Part shown: one piece after another, positions 34,307-48,684 of the stretch | Layout: each line of letters begins with the position of its first letter | Numbering within the stretch: position 1 is the stretch's first letter | Assembly (NCBI GenBank): GCA_020746105.1 | Contig: CM036620.1 | Location: 4,517,803 to 4,581,802 of the forward strand | Origin: Trogon surrucura | Taxonomy: Eukaryota; Chordata; Aves; Trogoniformes; Trogonidae | Length of the DNA stretch: 64,000 nucleotides | Reading direction: 5' to 3' | Notes under the pieces: model-generated | Databases searched by the model: none | What the model was told of the DNA's origin: nothing | The model's input: the letters and a program-made list of their open reading frames with translations, nothing else | Translations under genes and position numbers: made by a program

Positions 34307-37300
34307 GAGTTAGGTATGGGAAGTATCAAGTACAAATCAAAGCTTGTTCATCACTTAGATCACAGGGAAGGTGAAATGTCCTACTTCTAAATTATTTCTA
34401 AGTGTCACTCCTCAAGCAATAAACAAATAGTTAAGTGGTTTTTCGAGTTTAGTCGTTGATTCCTTATCAGTCTGGTAGTCACTTAAGAAACGAGGGAAGA
34501 CTATTTTGGATTCTATGCGCTTAAAAAATCTCTTAGAGGTGACAGTGGGACACTTGCAAACTAGCTAGGAAAACAAATGAAGACAGGATTTCCTAGTACA
34601 ATTTGAATAAAATCACTGTGTTTGCAATCACTAACTCATTAGTGAGCCAAGAAGGACATGCTATATGCTGCTTGTTGTGTTAGTCAGCACTGGCAAAGTT
34701 TTTAGGAGAAAAACCGGACAAGAGTGGAACAATGTTTGGAAGTTCATGCTTGTTGTCTGTGTGTCTTGCACAATGGATGGCCTCATCCAAACCTCATGAT
34801 CTGACATTGCTAGGATTGTAGAAATGGAAACCAGATGGCTTGGTAACGTGAGTAGAAGTTTGATGCTAATTATTCCTTACAGTCTCCCTTCCTTGAAATC
34901 TGATTTGAGCGAACACATGGCATTATTGCTCAGCTATTCCTTACTTGTAATCTGACAGTTAGTGGGCAGGTAGACCAAGAGTAGATACTTTAAAGTTCAG
35001 GTCACTCTTGTTACCAAGGAATATTCATTAATCTAAAGCGAAGTTGCAGTTCATTGGTGTTAGCTGAATGACGTGCCCCATCTTCACTAAGTTTTTTAAG
35101 CCTTTAAAGATGAATGTGGACTTACATGTAGTGAAGCAGTAGCCCATGTACTGACCTAACATTTGTCGGAAAGAGCAATAATGTAACAAATATTTTTTAA
35201 AAAAACACATTAAATGCAGTGAACTGCAGTACAATGTGTTAAAACAGGAGCAAAAGTTTATGCAAACCTTCTTTGTGCTGGGAAGAAATGACTGAATAAT
35301 TGATCTCCTGGTTGCATTGAGGAGTGGTATCCTTTCTTTGTGCTCTTTGCTTGAGTAATGTATTGGCCCAGGGTTTTTTTTTTTTTTTTTTTGGTTACAA
35401 GCTCTCCGCAGGGACGGTGCACTTCCATCCTTGCCTGCCAGGGACTTTGTATGAACCTGGGCTAATCAGCTTAGATCTAAGTTCTCAACAGAAACCTTAA
35501 TTTACAAGTCCTGCTTACTTAGGTACATTGTATTTCTGCAACTTGTACATTTGAGATGCCTTGCTCACTGCCATCCTTTTATTTTAAAGAACAGAGAGGT
35601 TCTATTTTTTTTCTATTGTGTGTGTATGTGCAGAGATGACAGTGATGATGCCCACACTCACATAATTAATACTGTGATATGAGAACAGTCATCTCACATT
35701 GAGAAGATGGAGGTTCAATAACTTTTACGTCCAGAACTGTGCCACAGAACAAAAGGGAATTGACAATCCATTTGAAGACAGAAGGGAAAGGGAAAAGATT
35801 GAGTTTTAATGGTCGGACCTGGCAATGAGAGTCCAGAACCACAGTCTAGCTGCCAAGTTATTTTGTTTTTTCATACTGTATTTTGCATATAATTTCACTC
35901 TGTGTAAGCATTTCAGCACTGGTAAAATCTAAACTTTCTGACATCTCCAGCTCAGACTTAATGACAGAAAATTTCTTTTAATATTACTTTTTAAAGACTG
36001 ATTCATTTGCTTATATGACATTTTCATTGTGAACGATATTAAAAAAACCCATGAAACAATATTCTTGGGAAATGATAAGGAAGGCATGCTGCCCTAGTGT
36101 TTATAGTAAATGTTAGGGGTGTCTCATGTAGTTATTACCTAAATAATCTAAAATGCTGCCGGGTGATTGCTCCCTGTGATAATTTGCTACGTAAAATGCC
36201 CTGCATCTTTTTGTGTTACCTTCAGGTTGCATGTAGCTCTTCCCACTGAACAGCACGACCAGATTGCTGCACTCTGTGCCAAAAGCTTTCCCTTGCTGTG
36301 AATGGCTGTCTCCCGTTACTGCCACACATGCGTTTTGCATTACTCTGATGATGTTTAGATTTTCTCTCCCTAGCAGCTTTAACCTTGCTCTTGTCCTTGG
36401 GCACATCTCAGCCAACCGGGTTTCACGTGAATTTACAAGTCATAATGATCTGTGCTCACCTGCCGTTTTTTACGCCTTACCCATGCCGATTTTGCATTAT
36501 ATTTACCAGGCAGATGACACTGTTATTGATAAAGAGGGAGAAAGAAGCTACTTAATTTCTCTGCAGACAGAGGATATGCACGATTACTCCACCTCCAGTG
36601 GCTGCTGTCCTGATATTTAATGAAAAATATGAAAAAATACTGATAGTAAAAAAAATAGACCTAGACTTAAACAAAAACCCAGAGGAAAGATGCAGCAGCA
36701 GGCGTGTTACACAGATATTCTCTCATGTTAAACAGGATGCTGTAGAACCCAAGGACATGATCTAATGGTGGATAAGTGTTGAAAACAAAAGCTTTGCGTA
36801 ACACCTTAAAACATGCACTAACGAAAGTGGTGTCACAGAGGTGACCTCCAAGTGGGTGCATTCTTAGGAGTAAGAGAGAAACTAGAGCTCAGGAAGCACA
36901 GGGTTTACTCTCACATTCTCATCTATCCATAACTTGGTTTGTGTCATGTTACCTCTTTTTTACCCCTGACCACTTTCTTCAATTTCATCTACTTCAAGGT
37001 GGGGTTGCAGTAGTCATGGTACCCACAATGATGTAAGTTTGTAAAAGATGCTGTGATTTTTGTCTGGGCACTGCTCATCAGCCCCTTCTGCTTGAGAGAG
37101 TTGTTCTGTTGTGTGTAGTTAAACTGAATTTTAGAGCTCTGGAGCGCAACACCAGAACTGGAAAATGATTGGACTTGAATTTGCATGGAGAAATAGCCAA
37201 GGAGAAGCTACTGGCTATACAGTATTTTGAGACTTCCTGAAAGCTTAGGTGAACAATTTAGGTATGAAAAAAAGGACCATATTTCTTGAGATGATTAATT

Positions 37301-40300
37301 GTGATTAAGTATGATTTAGCTAACTTTCAGTATGTTAAAAGCTCATAAAAATCAACCGTACCTACTTTACTAGATACAGAACAGCTTATGTCTGAGCTGT
37401 TGTGATAAGGGAATAAACTTGTGGTTGTGTGCAGATGACTGCTTGCCTGTGCAGATTTTCTGAGAAGGCAGTGGCACTCTTTTCACCTTCATGATTCAAT
37501 TCTTGATGTGATTTTTAAAAGCATTTCGGAAAACTTGATTAAGTTCTAACCCACAGACAGCTCATGACCCTTGTATTAATGAATAATGACCACAACTATG
37601 TCCAGCTTTGGATAAAAGCTTGCATATATTCATCTGAAACAAAATACTGAGCTATCTCGTGCCACCTTCACTTTGCTTTATAGAGACTGTTTCTATTGTG
37701 TTAAATAACTCTTGGTGTTCCTTAAAATAGGAAGTGTCAGTCTTTACTTTACCCTGTCATGACCCTTTTTTTCCATTAATTTTTCTGATTGCACCCCTAT
37801 TCTTAGTGTCTTTGAGTGGAGGAGGAGGACGTGATCTGGGAGCGTGACACTGGAATGATGTGTCTCCCTTATTTCCTCTTCATATTTGTAGTGTGAAATT
37901 GTCAGTATCTTTAATAGCATTAAGGTGATATTTTATGGAGCCAGTCTCTTTTGTGTGTGTTTGCCAAAGGTGCTGTTACTTATGTGCTTGAGAATGCATT
38001 TTGTCATATTTGCTTTACTGTATTATTAGGTGGAACTTAGAAACCGTTCCTATGTTAGAATAGGGTTGCCCTTTATAACCTGACTTGTTTTCTTGAAGCT
38101 AAATTGTTCCCAGAAAAACATGTTCCTTCCCCATTGAACTTCCCTTCTATTTAACACACTGACCGTTCATTCTCTAGGAATCTAAAAATAATTTTTAGTA
38201 ATTTGTAAACTGCTGTTGCTGATATTTCCATGAAATAAAAGTGAGCGTTTTTTCTACAGTGGCAAATGTTTGTGTTTCAAATAACCAAAATGTCAATTAA
38301 ACCAAAACCAGGTCTAAATCATATATATACTATAACTGGCAACAGCTTCCTGGCAGATTTTATAAATTGTCTAAGTCTGTCTGTATCTGAAGAAAATTAA
38401 AAACGAAGTTCTGCATAATATAAGGAAACAGTAAAGGCATAAATTTAACTGGTGTGTGGCAGTGAAATAGTCACAAGTAAGTCAAGTTTCAGATATTTCT
38501 GTATTGTATTTACTGTACTATATGCTTCTGTATTATTCTCAGACATTGCTCAAGAGTGCAGTCAAAGGAAAGTCCAATATAATGCACAATAGCCTGAGAT
38601 AGTTCTTACGTGTCTTGTGAAAAGTTAGAGGAAATTTTGTCCATCAGGAGGTATTTTATCAAGGAGGGAGTGGGGAGAATCGGAAGAGTATGGACTTCTA
38701 ACACAAAGGTCTGTACAAGCGTCTGGTTTTATCCAGATGTGCTAACCAGAAAAAAGCCCATGTACCAATGTTTTTGTTCTGTAGGAAGTTTTATGCAAGT
38801 TATATTCTTAACATCCGATCTGCGTAAAGTTGAATTCAAGCGCACTTCTGGAGACGTGTATCTTTTGGAAGTTTTTACTGGATAGATTGCAAGACAGATA
38901 GTTTTTGTGCTCATCACATCAAAATTTACCATGATCGTGTAAACCTATGTGGATTATGAAGTGTATTGCAAACACAGAAATTAAATTCATGGAAAATGGA
39001 GGAGGGTTTGAGATTATGAAGTCAGTGCTTCTGGGACAGATTAGCTGAAATTTTTCTGGCAAAATACAGTATTACCAGAAAATATGATTATGTGGAAATG
39101 TGTTGTGAAAAAGATTAGAAATTTAAGGTAATGGATTTTCGTTTTTCATCAAAACGTCTTTGTTTTATTCAGCAAACATTTTGATGACCCCAAATTATTC
39201 GTTTACTTATTTTATGTAATCATTTGCCATCCTGTTCCGTGACTAGGAATGATAAGTAGGCAGGCAGGGACTGAACTGAAAAACAAAGGGGTAGTTTCCC
39301 CACTAATGATTGAATAGGATTCAAGAACATTCCAGTAAAGCATATTCCAGATAAGAATTATATTTAAGAGCAGGAGAGGTAAAGGGTTGTGTACGCTGCC
39401 CAGCTGTTTGTATTGTACAGGTTAGAATGTATTATTTGAGCAAAGGACATTTTTAGTGCTACTAGTTTTTCCGTTGCTGGGACTGATGAAGTGGACATTT
39501 CATCAGGGGAGTGAGAGGGAGTGAATTGTGGGAGGGCAACACGTGAGGCTACAAGAAACACAGAATAATTTGCTTTCTGCTAATCCTGGCCAAGTGACTG
39601 TATTAGCACAAGGATAGAAACACTAACATCTTATAACAGCAGTTATTCATTATTATTGTCTTAATTTTTATTATTAATTTGTTTTGCCTTTATAAGGCAC
39701 TTCTTTGAAAAGAAAAACGTGACACTAAATTGAAGCTCATCAGAACTTATTTTAAATAATCATTTGAATGTGAGGACAGTGGATAAAAATCTATATTAAG
39801 ATAAATTCTAGTGGTCCATGTCTTTTTGTTAGAAAGATAAAGTGTTATCCATGAAAACTCATTCATGTACATTCGGGGCCAGAATAGCTGTTTTTATGGA
39901 AGGGGATGAGAAAAGAGGGGAAATCTTTGATACAGTTTATTGTTCGGTGTCCAAACTGATCTGGGGTGTGTGTCGCCCTTGCAGAGCCTGTTACTGTCAT
40001 GGTGTGATGTTAAGCCTCCAGCAAAACTGGAGTGATGGGTAAAGCGATCTGCCGAGCGCAAGGCATCTGTAGTGTCGCTGCTCTCGAGTGATCCACGTGC
40101 TGTGTTACCTGGAAACCTAGTTAGGTCCTTTGGTTGGTGGCTGCCACACGAATTCTGCCCCTTGTAGTTCAGTTGTGCAGTTGATCTCTTGAATGTGTGT
40201 ATTTGCCTTCAAAGGCAGACTGCAGCTATAAGGCAGCCTGCGCCACAAAGGAGCTCTCCCTTCCCTGTGTGAATGATTTGTTTGGTAAGTGTTAGTAAGT

Positions 40301-43300
40301 TCTGTAGTTCTGTTGGGTCCATATGTTCAGTATGTCTTTCTCAGGCCATTTATAATTAATCTCCAGTGCCTTCACAACATGGACACAAGGGATAAGTTTG
40401 CTCTAAGAAAATTGAATTGCAGCAAGTTGGGTTTCTTCCACTGTTTAGTCACTTTTAGTGTCCACTTTGCTGGTTTGCTATGAAAAACTGGATTATAATA
40501 GTAACAAATCTGAATGAGAATGATTTAAATTCCCATTAACTTTAATTGGCTTTTGAAAACTCAGTATAAAAACCAGATTGTCTCTAATTAACTTCCAAAG
40601 TACCCCTTTTTTCACGAAGGCTATCCCAGGGGACTCTTGGCAGACCTCCGCCGTTGAGCTTTTTTGCAGATTGCTGTACGCAGAAATTAAGTAGATGATT
40701 AGTGTAAAGCCACTCCATTTGTTGCTGTGATATTTCCCTTAAATGCAAGTGGTGTTGTAATGGTGGTGCCACGGGAGTGGAACTGAATCCAGAGTGCGGT
40801 TTGGACCACAACAGGAGAGCTGTGAGTATTTATTGAGACAAGCACCGAGGAATGCAGGACGTGTTAGGAGATGCAATACCGCAGTATTTGAAGTAACCGC
40901 CACTGAAAAGTAGATTGGTATAAAGTATTGCCCCCATCAGACAACTAAATTTTGAAAACAAAAAGAACAAATGTTTTCTGCTCTCTTATCCATGAAGCGA
41001 ACAGAGGCAAGCCTGGGTTCACATTTCCTCCTTCTTACTGTCTGCGCATGTGTCCTCCTGTTTGTCCTGTTTCTTTCTATTTCTCTCAGTATTGTTCAGA
41101 GTTTGGGGTAGGCCACGTGTCCTGTAGGCACAGATGGTCAGGATATGGGTTTTTTTTTAGTTTGGAAGCTGATTGAGGGGTCTGTACAAACAGAACTTTA
41201 GAGCAATAGCTAGGTGACCTACAGGAACAAAAACTGTTGTTGAATTTGCCTGGTGGGAAGTTTCAAGTTGCTCTATGTTGCCATATCTTATTAAGTTAAA
41301 GTCGCTGTGGAAGAGATGATACTCAGATACTAAGAACTGCATCCTTGGAAGCATGGCCAGATAATGTGAATAGAGAGAAAGAAAGAGAAATGAGATTTGG
41401 GGAATTAAAGAGGAATCTAGAAAATCCACAGGACCAATAGAATGGCTTAGAAATGAATTCACTGAGGTCTGCTAAGCTGCAAAAACCTCCTTTAACCTTC
41501 TTCTACATTTAGGCCATTCTTATTATCCTCCTGTGTAAAATCTGATGTTTCCTAAGGACTGAGAGGCCATCATTCCTTTCCCACATGGGCATTAGTAAGT
41601 TTTCTTGTCATTCCTGAAAAATGTGGAAATTTAACTTCTTTTGAGATCTCTACTGCCTGAAAGGGGCTGGCAGAGCCTTGAATTTATTGAGGGATGCTCA
41701 GACAAATGAATACACACACGATACGTGAACGTGTATCTCTCCTAAGAGAGCAGCTCTTCCAAATTCTGATTTAGGTCTTCAGAGTAGTTATTTTATGATT
41801 ACAGCCCTAAACTCTAAGAGTTCTTTCTGCTACTGATTGATAGAAGCAGGGAAGAGAGATAAATATGAAATAAATATGAAATAAAAGGATAAGAAAGTGC
41901 AGCTGTTTGATGTAAGGATGATTTCTAAGGCTTCCTGTCTGTAGGTGGAATATACTGTCTGAGAAAACCAGAATTGTCCAAAACAGGTATCCACTATTTA
42001 TCCTTCTTTCTTCCCCCCCCACCTTCCTGGCGGTGGTTTCCATTTTTAAAGAAAAAAAAAACAAACCAGGATATCTTCAAAGTACAGCTAAAATAGAGAT
42101 GCCTGCTTTGTTGGATTTTTTGTTTGTTTCTTTTTTGTCTTTTTTTTTTTTCTTTCAGGTTCTCTAGTGAAGGAGGGTAGGCAGAGACTTGAATTGGAAT
42201 TGCAAGGTTTTTTTCAATAAAATTGTTTTAATAGTGTACCCACACATTCAGTTAGTTGGCTGTTGACTGGTTAGAGACCAAGCTGCTTTTTAGTCAAATT
42301 TCTTTCTTTGTCTGTGGTTGCATTTCATTGTTCTTTTAGCTGAACAGTGACTCATGGCATTACTGATGTTGGCATAAAAAGTGTGGGAAGCAGTGAGCTT
42401 ACCAGTTCTTCATTTTCCCTTTTTATACTTTATTCAGTGATGCTGAACAAGTAGACTCAGGAAGACTTTTTTTTTCTCATGAGTCTTAGAACTGCCGATT
42501 GGTTATGTTAAATGGATTTGAGCCTTGATGTCTGACCAGCCTGTTTATTTTCGGAAGGAAATATAAACTTCTTGGTGTTGTACCTAAGTTGCAAAGGGCT
42601 GACACTAGTCACATTGGTCTTTCTGGTACAGGTCACAAGACACAGCAAACAATTAAGAACATGACCCCCTTCCACTCTAAGGTATCCAAGCTACTGTTTT
42701 TCCATTACTTGTCATAGCCCAGTCATGCAACTGGTACCAACAAAATCCTCTGCGTGTTATTTGTGTTCTCTTATTTAGCATGCCTGACAAAGCAGAAATG
42801 AACAGAAGATGCTATAGCATCATTTTTACTTAGATGCAGCTTACTACCTCTCTTGAATCTGCATATGTCCATTTTTATAGAGTTGAATGTTTTGTTTCCC
42901 ATGGAGAAAAATATTTTATAAATAAACACCATGTGTTTGTTTACACAGGGATAGACTATATGATTCTAATATTTTTTTGTATCTTTTCTAAGTGGACAAC
43001 CATGTCAGATTTTGTGTATTTTCTTACGAATGTTTTTCTTCCAATGTCTTCCTTTTGCCTTGTGGGAAGCTGTGCTTCAGCTGAAAACGATGTTAAAAAT
43101 ACAGCTAAAAGAAAATAGATCTTAAACTAATCTGTTGAGTCAATTAAATAATACTGATCTCAGTAGAACATCTATTAGTGTACATGTGATGTTACTACTA
43201 ATACAGCATGAATTTATTATAGCCAGGGGTAGCCCAATGAATTCCAGATGAATTCACAATAGCTGGATTCTTAAAATGCTACCAGGTTTACTTCAGGTTT

Positions 43301-46176
43301 TCTGTTTCCATGTGTAATTAATACCAGAACCCAGCACTGCTACCTGCACCTTTTTAAAAAATAGAAAGAATATAATCAAACTGAAAACCTGATAAGGTTT
43401 GCCTGAGTCTTGGCGTTGATAATCTAAAATAACAGTTTTGAAGTGACCTGTAGACATTAGTTTTACATACCTGGAAGTTGTTAATGGTTTATCTCCTTCA
43501 GAACAAATACAGTCAAAGTACTCCAAACTGCTATAACTAGCTAGATTAGCAGCTTGCCTGAAAAATTATTCATATCATATTTAGAGATACTGGTGTAAAA
43601 GCGGCTACAAAACTCCACTTCAGAGTAGAAGAGAAAAGAGTAGATAAAGCACTGCACCAAGGACATCACAAAAATCATCCCCAGTAACTATTTAATGTAT
43701 TGGTTGTGCGATGATGTAGCAAATCATGGTCCTGTAAGGGCTCTTTCTTGTTCTATAATGTAGGAGACATGCACTGGGGGTGGATGCAAGGAAGTAAGTT
43801 GGGACAGGTGTTTTTTTTTTTGTTGCGTGCTGTGTGTGGTAGGAGAAGGATTGTGATTGTGAGATGAGCCGGTTTTCATTTCCAAGCATTGTAGCAATGA
43901 AGACAGATGTGTGTTTATGCCAGCACTGTTTTCTCGAATTTTCCCTAGTCCTGACAGTGAGGAAAATTTATCAAGACCCCCCCCCCAGCTCTGAGATTCG
44001 TGATCAGATGACAGCTTAGGGAATACAAGTGTGAATATAAGACGTACATAAGGTATCAACAGCCTGAGAATAGCCCCTGCTACCAGATAAGAACACATTT
44101 GCCGTAAAGATTTAACAAATAGCTCACAATTCACAAGTACAGAAAGTACGGAACACGCTTTTTCCTTATCAAGCATAGTACAAGAGACTGGTAAAATAGT
44201 AGACCTTCTTTCTAAGAGAAAAAAAAACAAACACCTGCAACCTTTTCTAGATACAGTCTGGTTTCTTTCAAAATACTGTGTTCATCATGAGATTCAGTCC
44301 TACTTTCCTGGTTTTAACATGCCTAGAAATCAGGTTGGAAATCATATGAAAAAGGGGCACTGAAACTGACAAGAGAGAATGTAAAAGGAGAGTGTAAAGG
44401 AGGCAAAGAGAGAAAGGAATAAAGATGGGCAGCAAAATGAAATTAAAAAAATAGAATACACACAACTACCTCATAAGAAAAAGACAGGATGGAAAATAAG
44501 TTTTCTACATTCAAGGGTTTATGTTAGGGTTCGTAAAACTTAGACCTGATGTTGCTGGGAATAAGTCCAGTTGAACTAGTGGATTTGTACCTGATTACAA
44601 CAGGGCAAAAATGTAGATTTTTTTTTTTTTTTTTGGACAAAACGTTAAGTGATTTATGAACTAGTCTGTTTTCAGAAAGAGTTGTGAGTATCAGGATTTC
44701 TCGGAGACTTTAGCTCTTAAGTGCGTGTAGCATTTCAAGACTTAAGCTTAGGCCAAATTTTAAAGGTGTTTGTTGATGAGAAGCTTAAGTTCCATGGAAC
44801 ATTTAAACATTAATATTTTTTTGAGAACAGTATCGATTAAATTTTCTAGGGACAGTGAAACAACCAGAGAAGGATAATAATTGTTGGCTTGAACAAGAGG
44901 AATTTTTGGTTACCACACCTGGCTGGGACACTAAAAGAAGAGAATACACCCACATTTTTGTTTAATACAGCTCTTCAGTAAGGTCATGCTTATTCCACGG
45001 ATTTTTAAGGATTATCTTTGCTGTGTTCGGCAAAGAACCATTTAATTACATTTGAAATAGTAATACAGTCTGTCTGATATGGCAGGACTCTCTTACTGAG
45101 CTGTCTCCTTGTTCAGGGCAGTGCAGAGAGTAAAATGTTGTAGAAGACAACAGAATATCTTCCTCAAGATGAAGCAATCTGACAGCGCTCATCCTGCTAA
45201 AGGAGTTTCCAGCTATCTCTGTGGAGGTATCTCAGAGTGTCCATTTGCCAGAAAAGAGAAATATTCATAGTTGCAGGCTGCCCAACTCATTCCTTCACAA
45301 TACTGCTGAAAATGTTTCTCATTTTAATGTGAAAACCCTCAGAATTAAACCCTGAATACATCACTTCAAAAGCGTGAGAATTAATGGTATTCTGGCTTGC
45401 GACTTTTTCGGTCCAAACCACGCTCACATTAAACGTTCCTGTGAATGTTGGGCCATAGAGTGCTTTAAACACTCACAAAAATTGCTCCAGCAAACACAGA
45501 GGAAAGTGAAGGCATCTGGGTTTTGTGCCTTTTTCCTGTCACTCTGGAGCAGTGAGCTACAGCCTGTTGGTTTAATTGTGCCAAGTGCTGCGGGCCTTCG
45601 GCTGTGCTAATCCTGCTCTGTGCGGAGCAGCTGCGCGGCGCTGGGCACCGGCAAACCCTGCCGCTGGGGCTGCACGGGTCAGCCTGGAGGGCATTTCCAA
45701 GCACAGACCTCCGCTGCCTAAGGAACGACCTCATTCTCTTTAATTTTATGCCCGCTGTAAAATCAATTGCAAATAATAATATCTAACCCATTATTGACAC
45801 TTTATCCTGTGGGGAATAGCTGGGTTTGACTATTATAAGCCACCACTGATTTTCCCCAGGCCCTCGGGGCCTCCTGTTGTGACTGAAGCAAATGTTGCTA
45901 ATAAACGCCTCCTTCAAAGTGACTTTTCCAGCTGAATCGGAGGGATTCCAGTCACCCATTTGATGGAACTTTAACCAGAAATGTGTTGGACAAATTAAAT
46001 AGGGGTTAGCCTCTTGCTCTGGACTATGTCAAGTGCCCATAAATGCAAAATGCTTGAGTCACAGAAGACCATGCTGTGTAATTAACTATTGTAACACTCC
46101 TCACAAATCAAAAGCAGCCTAACCTGTGGAGTTCAATATGTCAAGACATGGGCACTGGAATGGTTTAGAGAAGGAA
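34307..46176. other. intergenic, no gene seen
   Basis: About 12 kb of mostly AT-rich unique sequence with no recognisable gene or large repeat. Simple tracts include T runs at 35374-35392 and 44618-44634. A short duplicated AAATATGAAAT occurs near 41863-41885. The 45500-46140 interval is different in texture and is listed separately as a candidate conserved element. Confidence 0.5.
45690..46140. promoter_or_regulatory. candidate conserved noncoding element
   Basis: The interval is repeat-free and dense in transcription-factor-like cores: ATTGCAAATAATAAT (octamer- or POU-like), several ATTA/TAATTAAC cores, CCCCAGGCCCTCGGGGCC (palindromic, AP-2-like) and TGAGTCA near 46055. This is the composition typical of vertebrate enhancers, but conservation cannot be checked here. 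Confidence 0.25.
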
Positions 46177-46270
46177 GAAGAGGAAAGAAGAATAGGAGAG
46201 AAAGGGAAACAAGATTTTGCATAGAAGAGGAAAGAAGAATAGGAGAGAAAGGGAAACAAGATTTTGCATA
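46177..46270. repeat. perfect 47-bp tandem duplication
   Basis: A purine-rich 47-bp unit starting GAAGAGGAAAGAAGAATAGG and ending AAGATTTTGCATA occurs at 46177-46223 and again, identical, at 46224-46270. The absence of mismatches points to a very recent duplication or, less likely, an assembly artefact. Confidence 0.95.
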
Positions 46271-48586
46271 GATGTATATTACTGTATATAGCTGGTATCA
46301 GGAGCCTTGAACTGAAGTGCCTTAATGTATGGAACTCCTATTTTTTGAGTCTTTATGTCATTTATCCTCCTGAGGGGAATTAAAAAAAAAAAAGATATTC
46401 AGACTTAGCCACTTGAAAAGTAATAAGAGAGAAAGGTTTTCCAAACTATTTTTTCTTTCCTTTCGGCTGCTTCTGGAGTATTTACAATGTAGTTTTAAAT
46501 ACAAGCTGTTGGTCAAGTTGCAAATGGGAAGGCTGATGTCAGCAAGGATGACAGAGTACAACAGACAGGTTGACTCTGTTTGCAAGTTTCAGTGTGAGAG
46601 GGGAATTTTTGGATTTGGCTTAAGGTAGTTTTTTTTCTGTCTCTAGTCCCAAGTCTAGTGTTTAAAAACGTGGTCTCTTAAGTATTTGATGAGCAAATAC
46701 TGAGCTTTATATTTAAATCTGCACCAAAATATAATTTTAATCTGACTACAGTGAAATATTTGTGAATGTGTTTATTGAAGATCTTCTATCTTAAATTCTG
46801 TCTCAACATTAATTATAAATGTGCTATAGTTCTGTGTACTTCTTACCAGCCATCTTCTGGCAAACATATGATGTTGTTGATCTAAAGTTAATTTCAAGTC
46901 GTTAGTTATGACTGAGTTTCCTGGAAAACCTCTGGAAGTGCAAAGAAGTGAAATTTAAATTTAGACTGGTATGCTATGATACTGTTTGTGCAGAAGAAGC
47001 TATTTATCAAAGATGGTACCTCTTTGCTTATGTGTCTTAATTTTCAAGTAAAAGTAGCTGACAAAATAGTAAGGAGATAATGACCAAGTAATTTGCTTTT
47101 TGCATTAATGTACTTGTAAACTAACTTTGACTTCCTTCACTGAGGTGTCTATTTCTCGCAGGATGTAATACAACATTGTAATAAAGAGCTGTTTGATTAC
47201 TTGTAATTCATACACAGTGATAATTCTAAATTGAATAAATGATCTCTGACTCAGTTTGCTGTAGTGTTTGTATCAGATACTCCTCTGTGATTGTGTAACA
47301 CCTCGTTGGTGGTTCATGACTGGAGCTCAAAAATGTACTTACCTTATCAAGAGAAATATCTGTACCGTTTCTCTCATGTGCTCTATTAGCCTCCAGACTT
47401 TCTCACTTCCTAAACTGGCGAATGAAAAATAGAGCAATTTTTTTGAATGTCCAGTCTTTCTGATATTATTTCTATTAACATTATTCATACATTTGCTAGG
47501 CCAAAGGGATCGGCTGGCTTTCTTGACTTTGTAAACTCAAGCTGACAATAAGGATAGCAACCCAAAGCATTAGAGAGGAACTCTTGTTATCAGAAATATG
47601 GAAGTTGATAGTCATTTCATCTTGCCCTTCCCACTTACAGGAAGGGCAAGTGGAAGGCTCAGTGGGGAGATAAAGCTGAATAGCTTTTCCATCCTCAGTC
47701 TAAAACTGCTTTTTGATACTTGTCATATTTACACCACCAGGATATTGTTAAAGGACTTCCGTACCTCTGGCCAGAAAATCACGGACAGTAAGTATGAGAG
47801 TATGAGCGACACGTGTAAGTGAATCTGGTGCATAGAACAGGGGCCAGGAGGATTCTCAAACACTTGTTTTTCTGTTAGGCAAAATTTGGGTTTATAATCC
47901 CACAGCTTTTCCATTTGGGAATACCTCTAGGGGTGATAAATGTAAACCCAAGGTAGTTCTGTGGATTGCACGGCAGGACTTAGGCTGAAAACACTCTGTT
48001 GTCACCTCCCTTCCCTCATGGTTTTTAGACATCATCTTTGTCAGCATTGGTGTCTCCAGTAAACAGAGCTGGGAGGAAGAGTAGCTGAGGAAAGACAATT
48101 TCTGTGCAGGCTGGAAAGAGACTGGGACCTTGATATGGGTCAGGTATTGAACTGGTAGCTCTTGCAGGGCAGGGAGCCACAGAGTACTGTGTTCTTCCAT
48201 CTGCCCTTTTCACATCATCGGCTCACAGCTAATTAATCACTTGTTATTTCCAGATGGCCTTCCAAGTCAGCCTAAGGCAATGCGAACTTCAGCAACGAAG
48301 CACGACAGAGGTCCATTATCAAGTCTCTGGTGAAAGAAACACAATATAGTGTTCTCTGGTGTACTTAGAAGGCTGAAAAACCAGGAGCTATAGCTTCAGA
48401 GAGACCACATTGTTTCAACGTGAGTAAACCACAGCTTTCAGTGCTACTTGCCATGAAACACTGGTTTTTTTTGATGAACATACTTTCATAAATAAGCTCT
48501 TTTCAAGCACTTGTAACAAAGGAAGAGGACCTTTCATTTTCATAATACTAGAAAACTTTCTTTTTTTCCTGCACTGCGCCGTACTT
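46271..48586. other. intergenic, no gene seen
   Basis: AT-rich unique sequence. No exon, RNA gene or recognised repeat. Confidence 0.55.
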
Positions 48587-48589
48587 AGA

Positions 48590-48684
48590 GAGTGTTGTCA
48601 GCAAGTTTGCTGATGACACGAAACTGGGAGGAATGGTTGACACTCCAGAAGGCTGTGACCCTCAGGGGTCAGTGCTTGGGCCAT
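48590..48684 (+). repeat. scrambled CR1 LINE scrap
   Basis: This contains 'CAGCAAGTTTGCTGATGA' and 'ACACTCCAGAAGGCTGTG' from the CR1 reverse-transcriptase region. It is followed directly by 'GGGGTCAGTGCTTGGGCC', which in an intact CR1 lies upstream, not downstream, of those blocks. The order is therefore permuted. Confidence 0.8.

Noticed and set aside
35374-35392. Run of about 19 T that might be the A-tail of a minus-strand retrocopy
   Set aside because: No coding or SINE-like sequence lies to its right on the minus strand and no flanking duplication is visible.
43724-44230. 168-codon minus-strand frame
   Set aside because: Contains homopolymer-encoded runs (F/K/P stretches from poly-T and poly-C), no domain recognised; probably chance.
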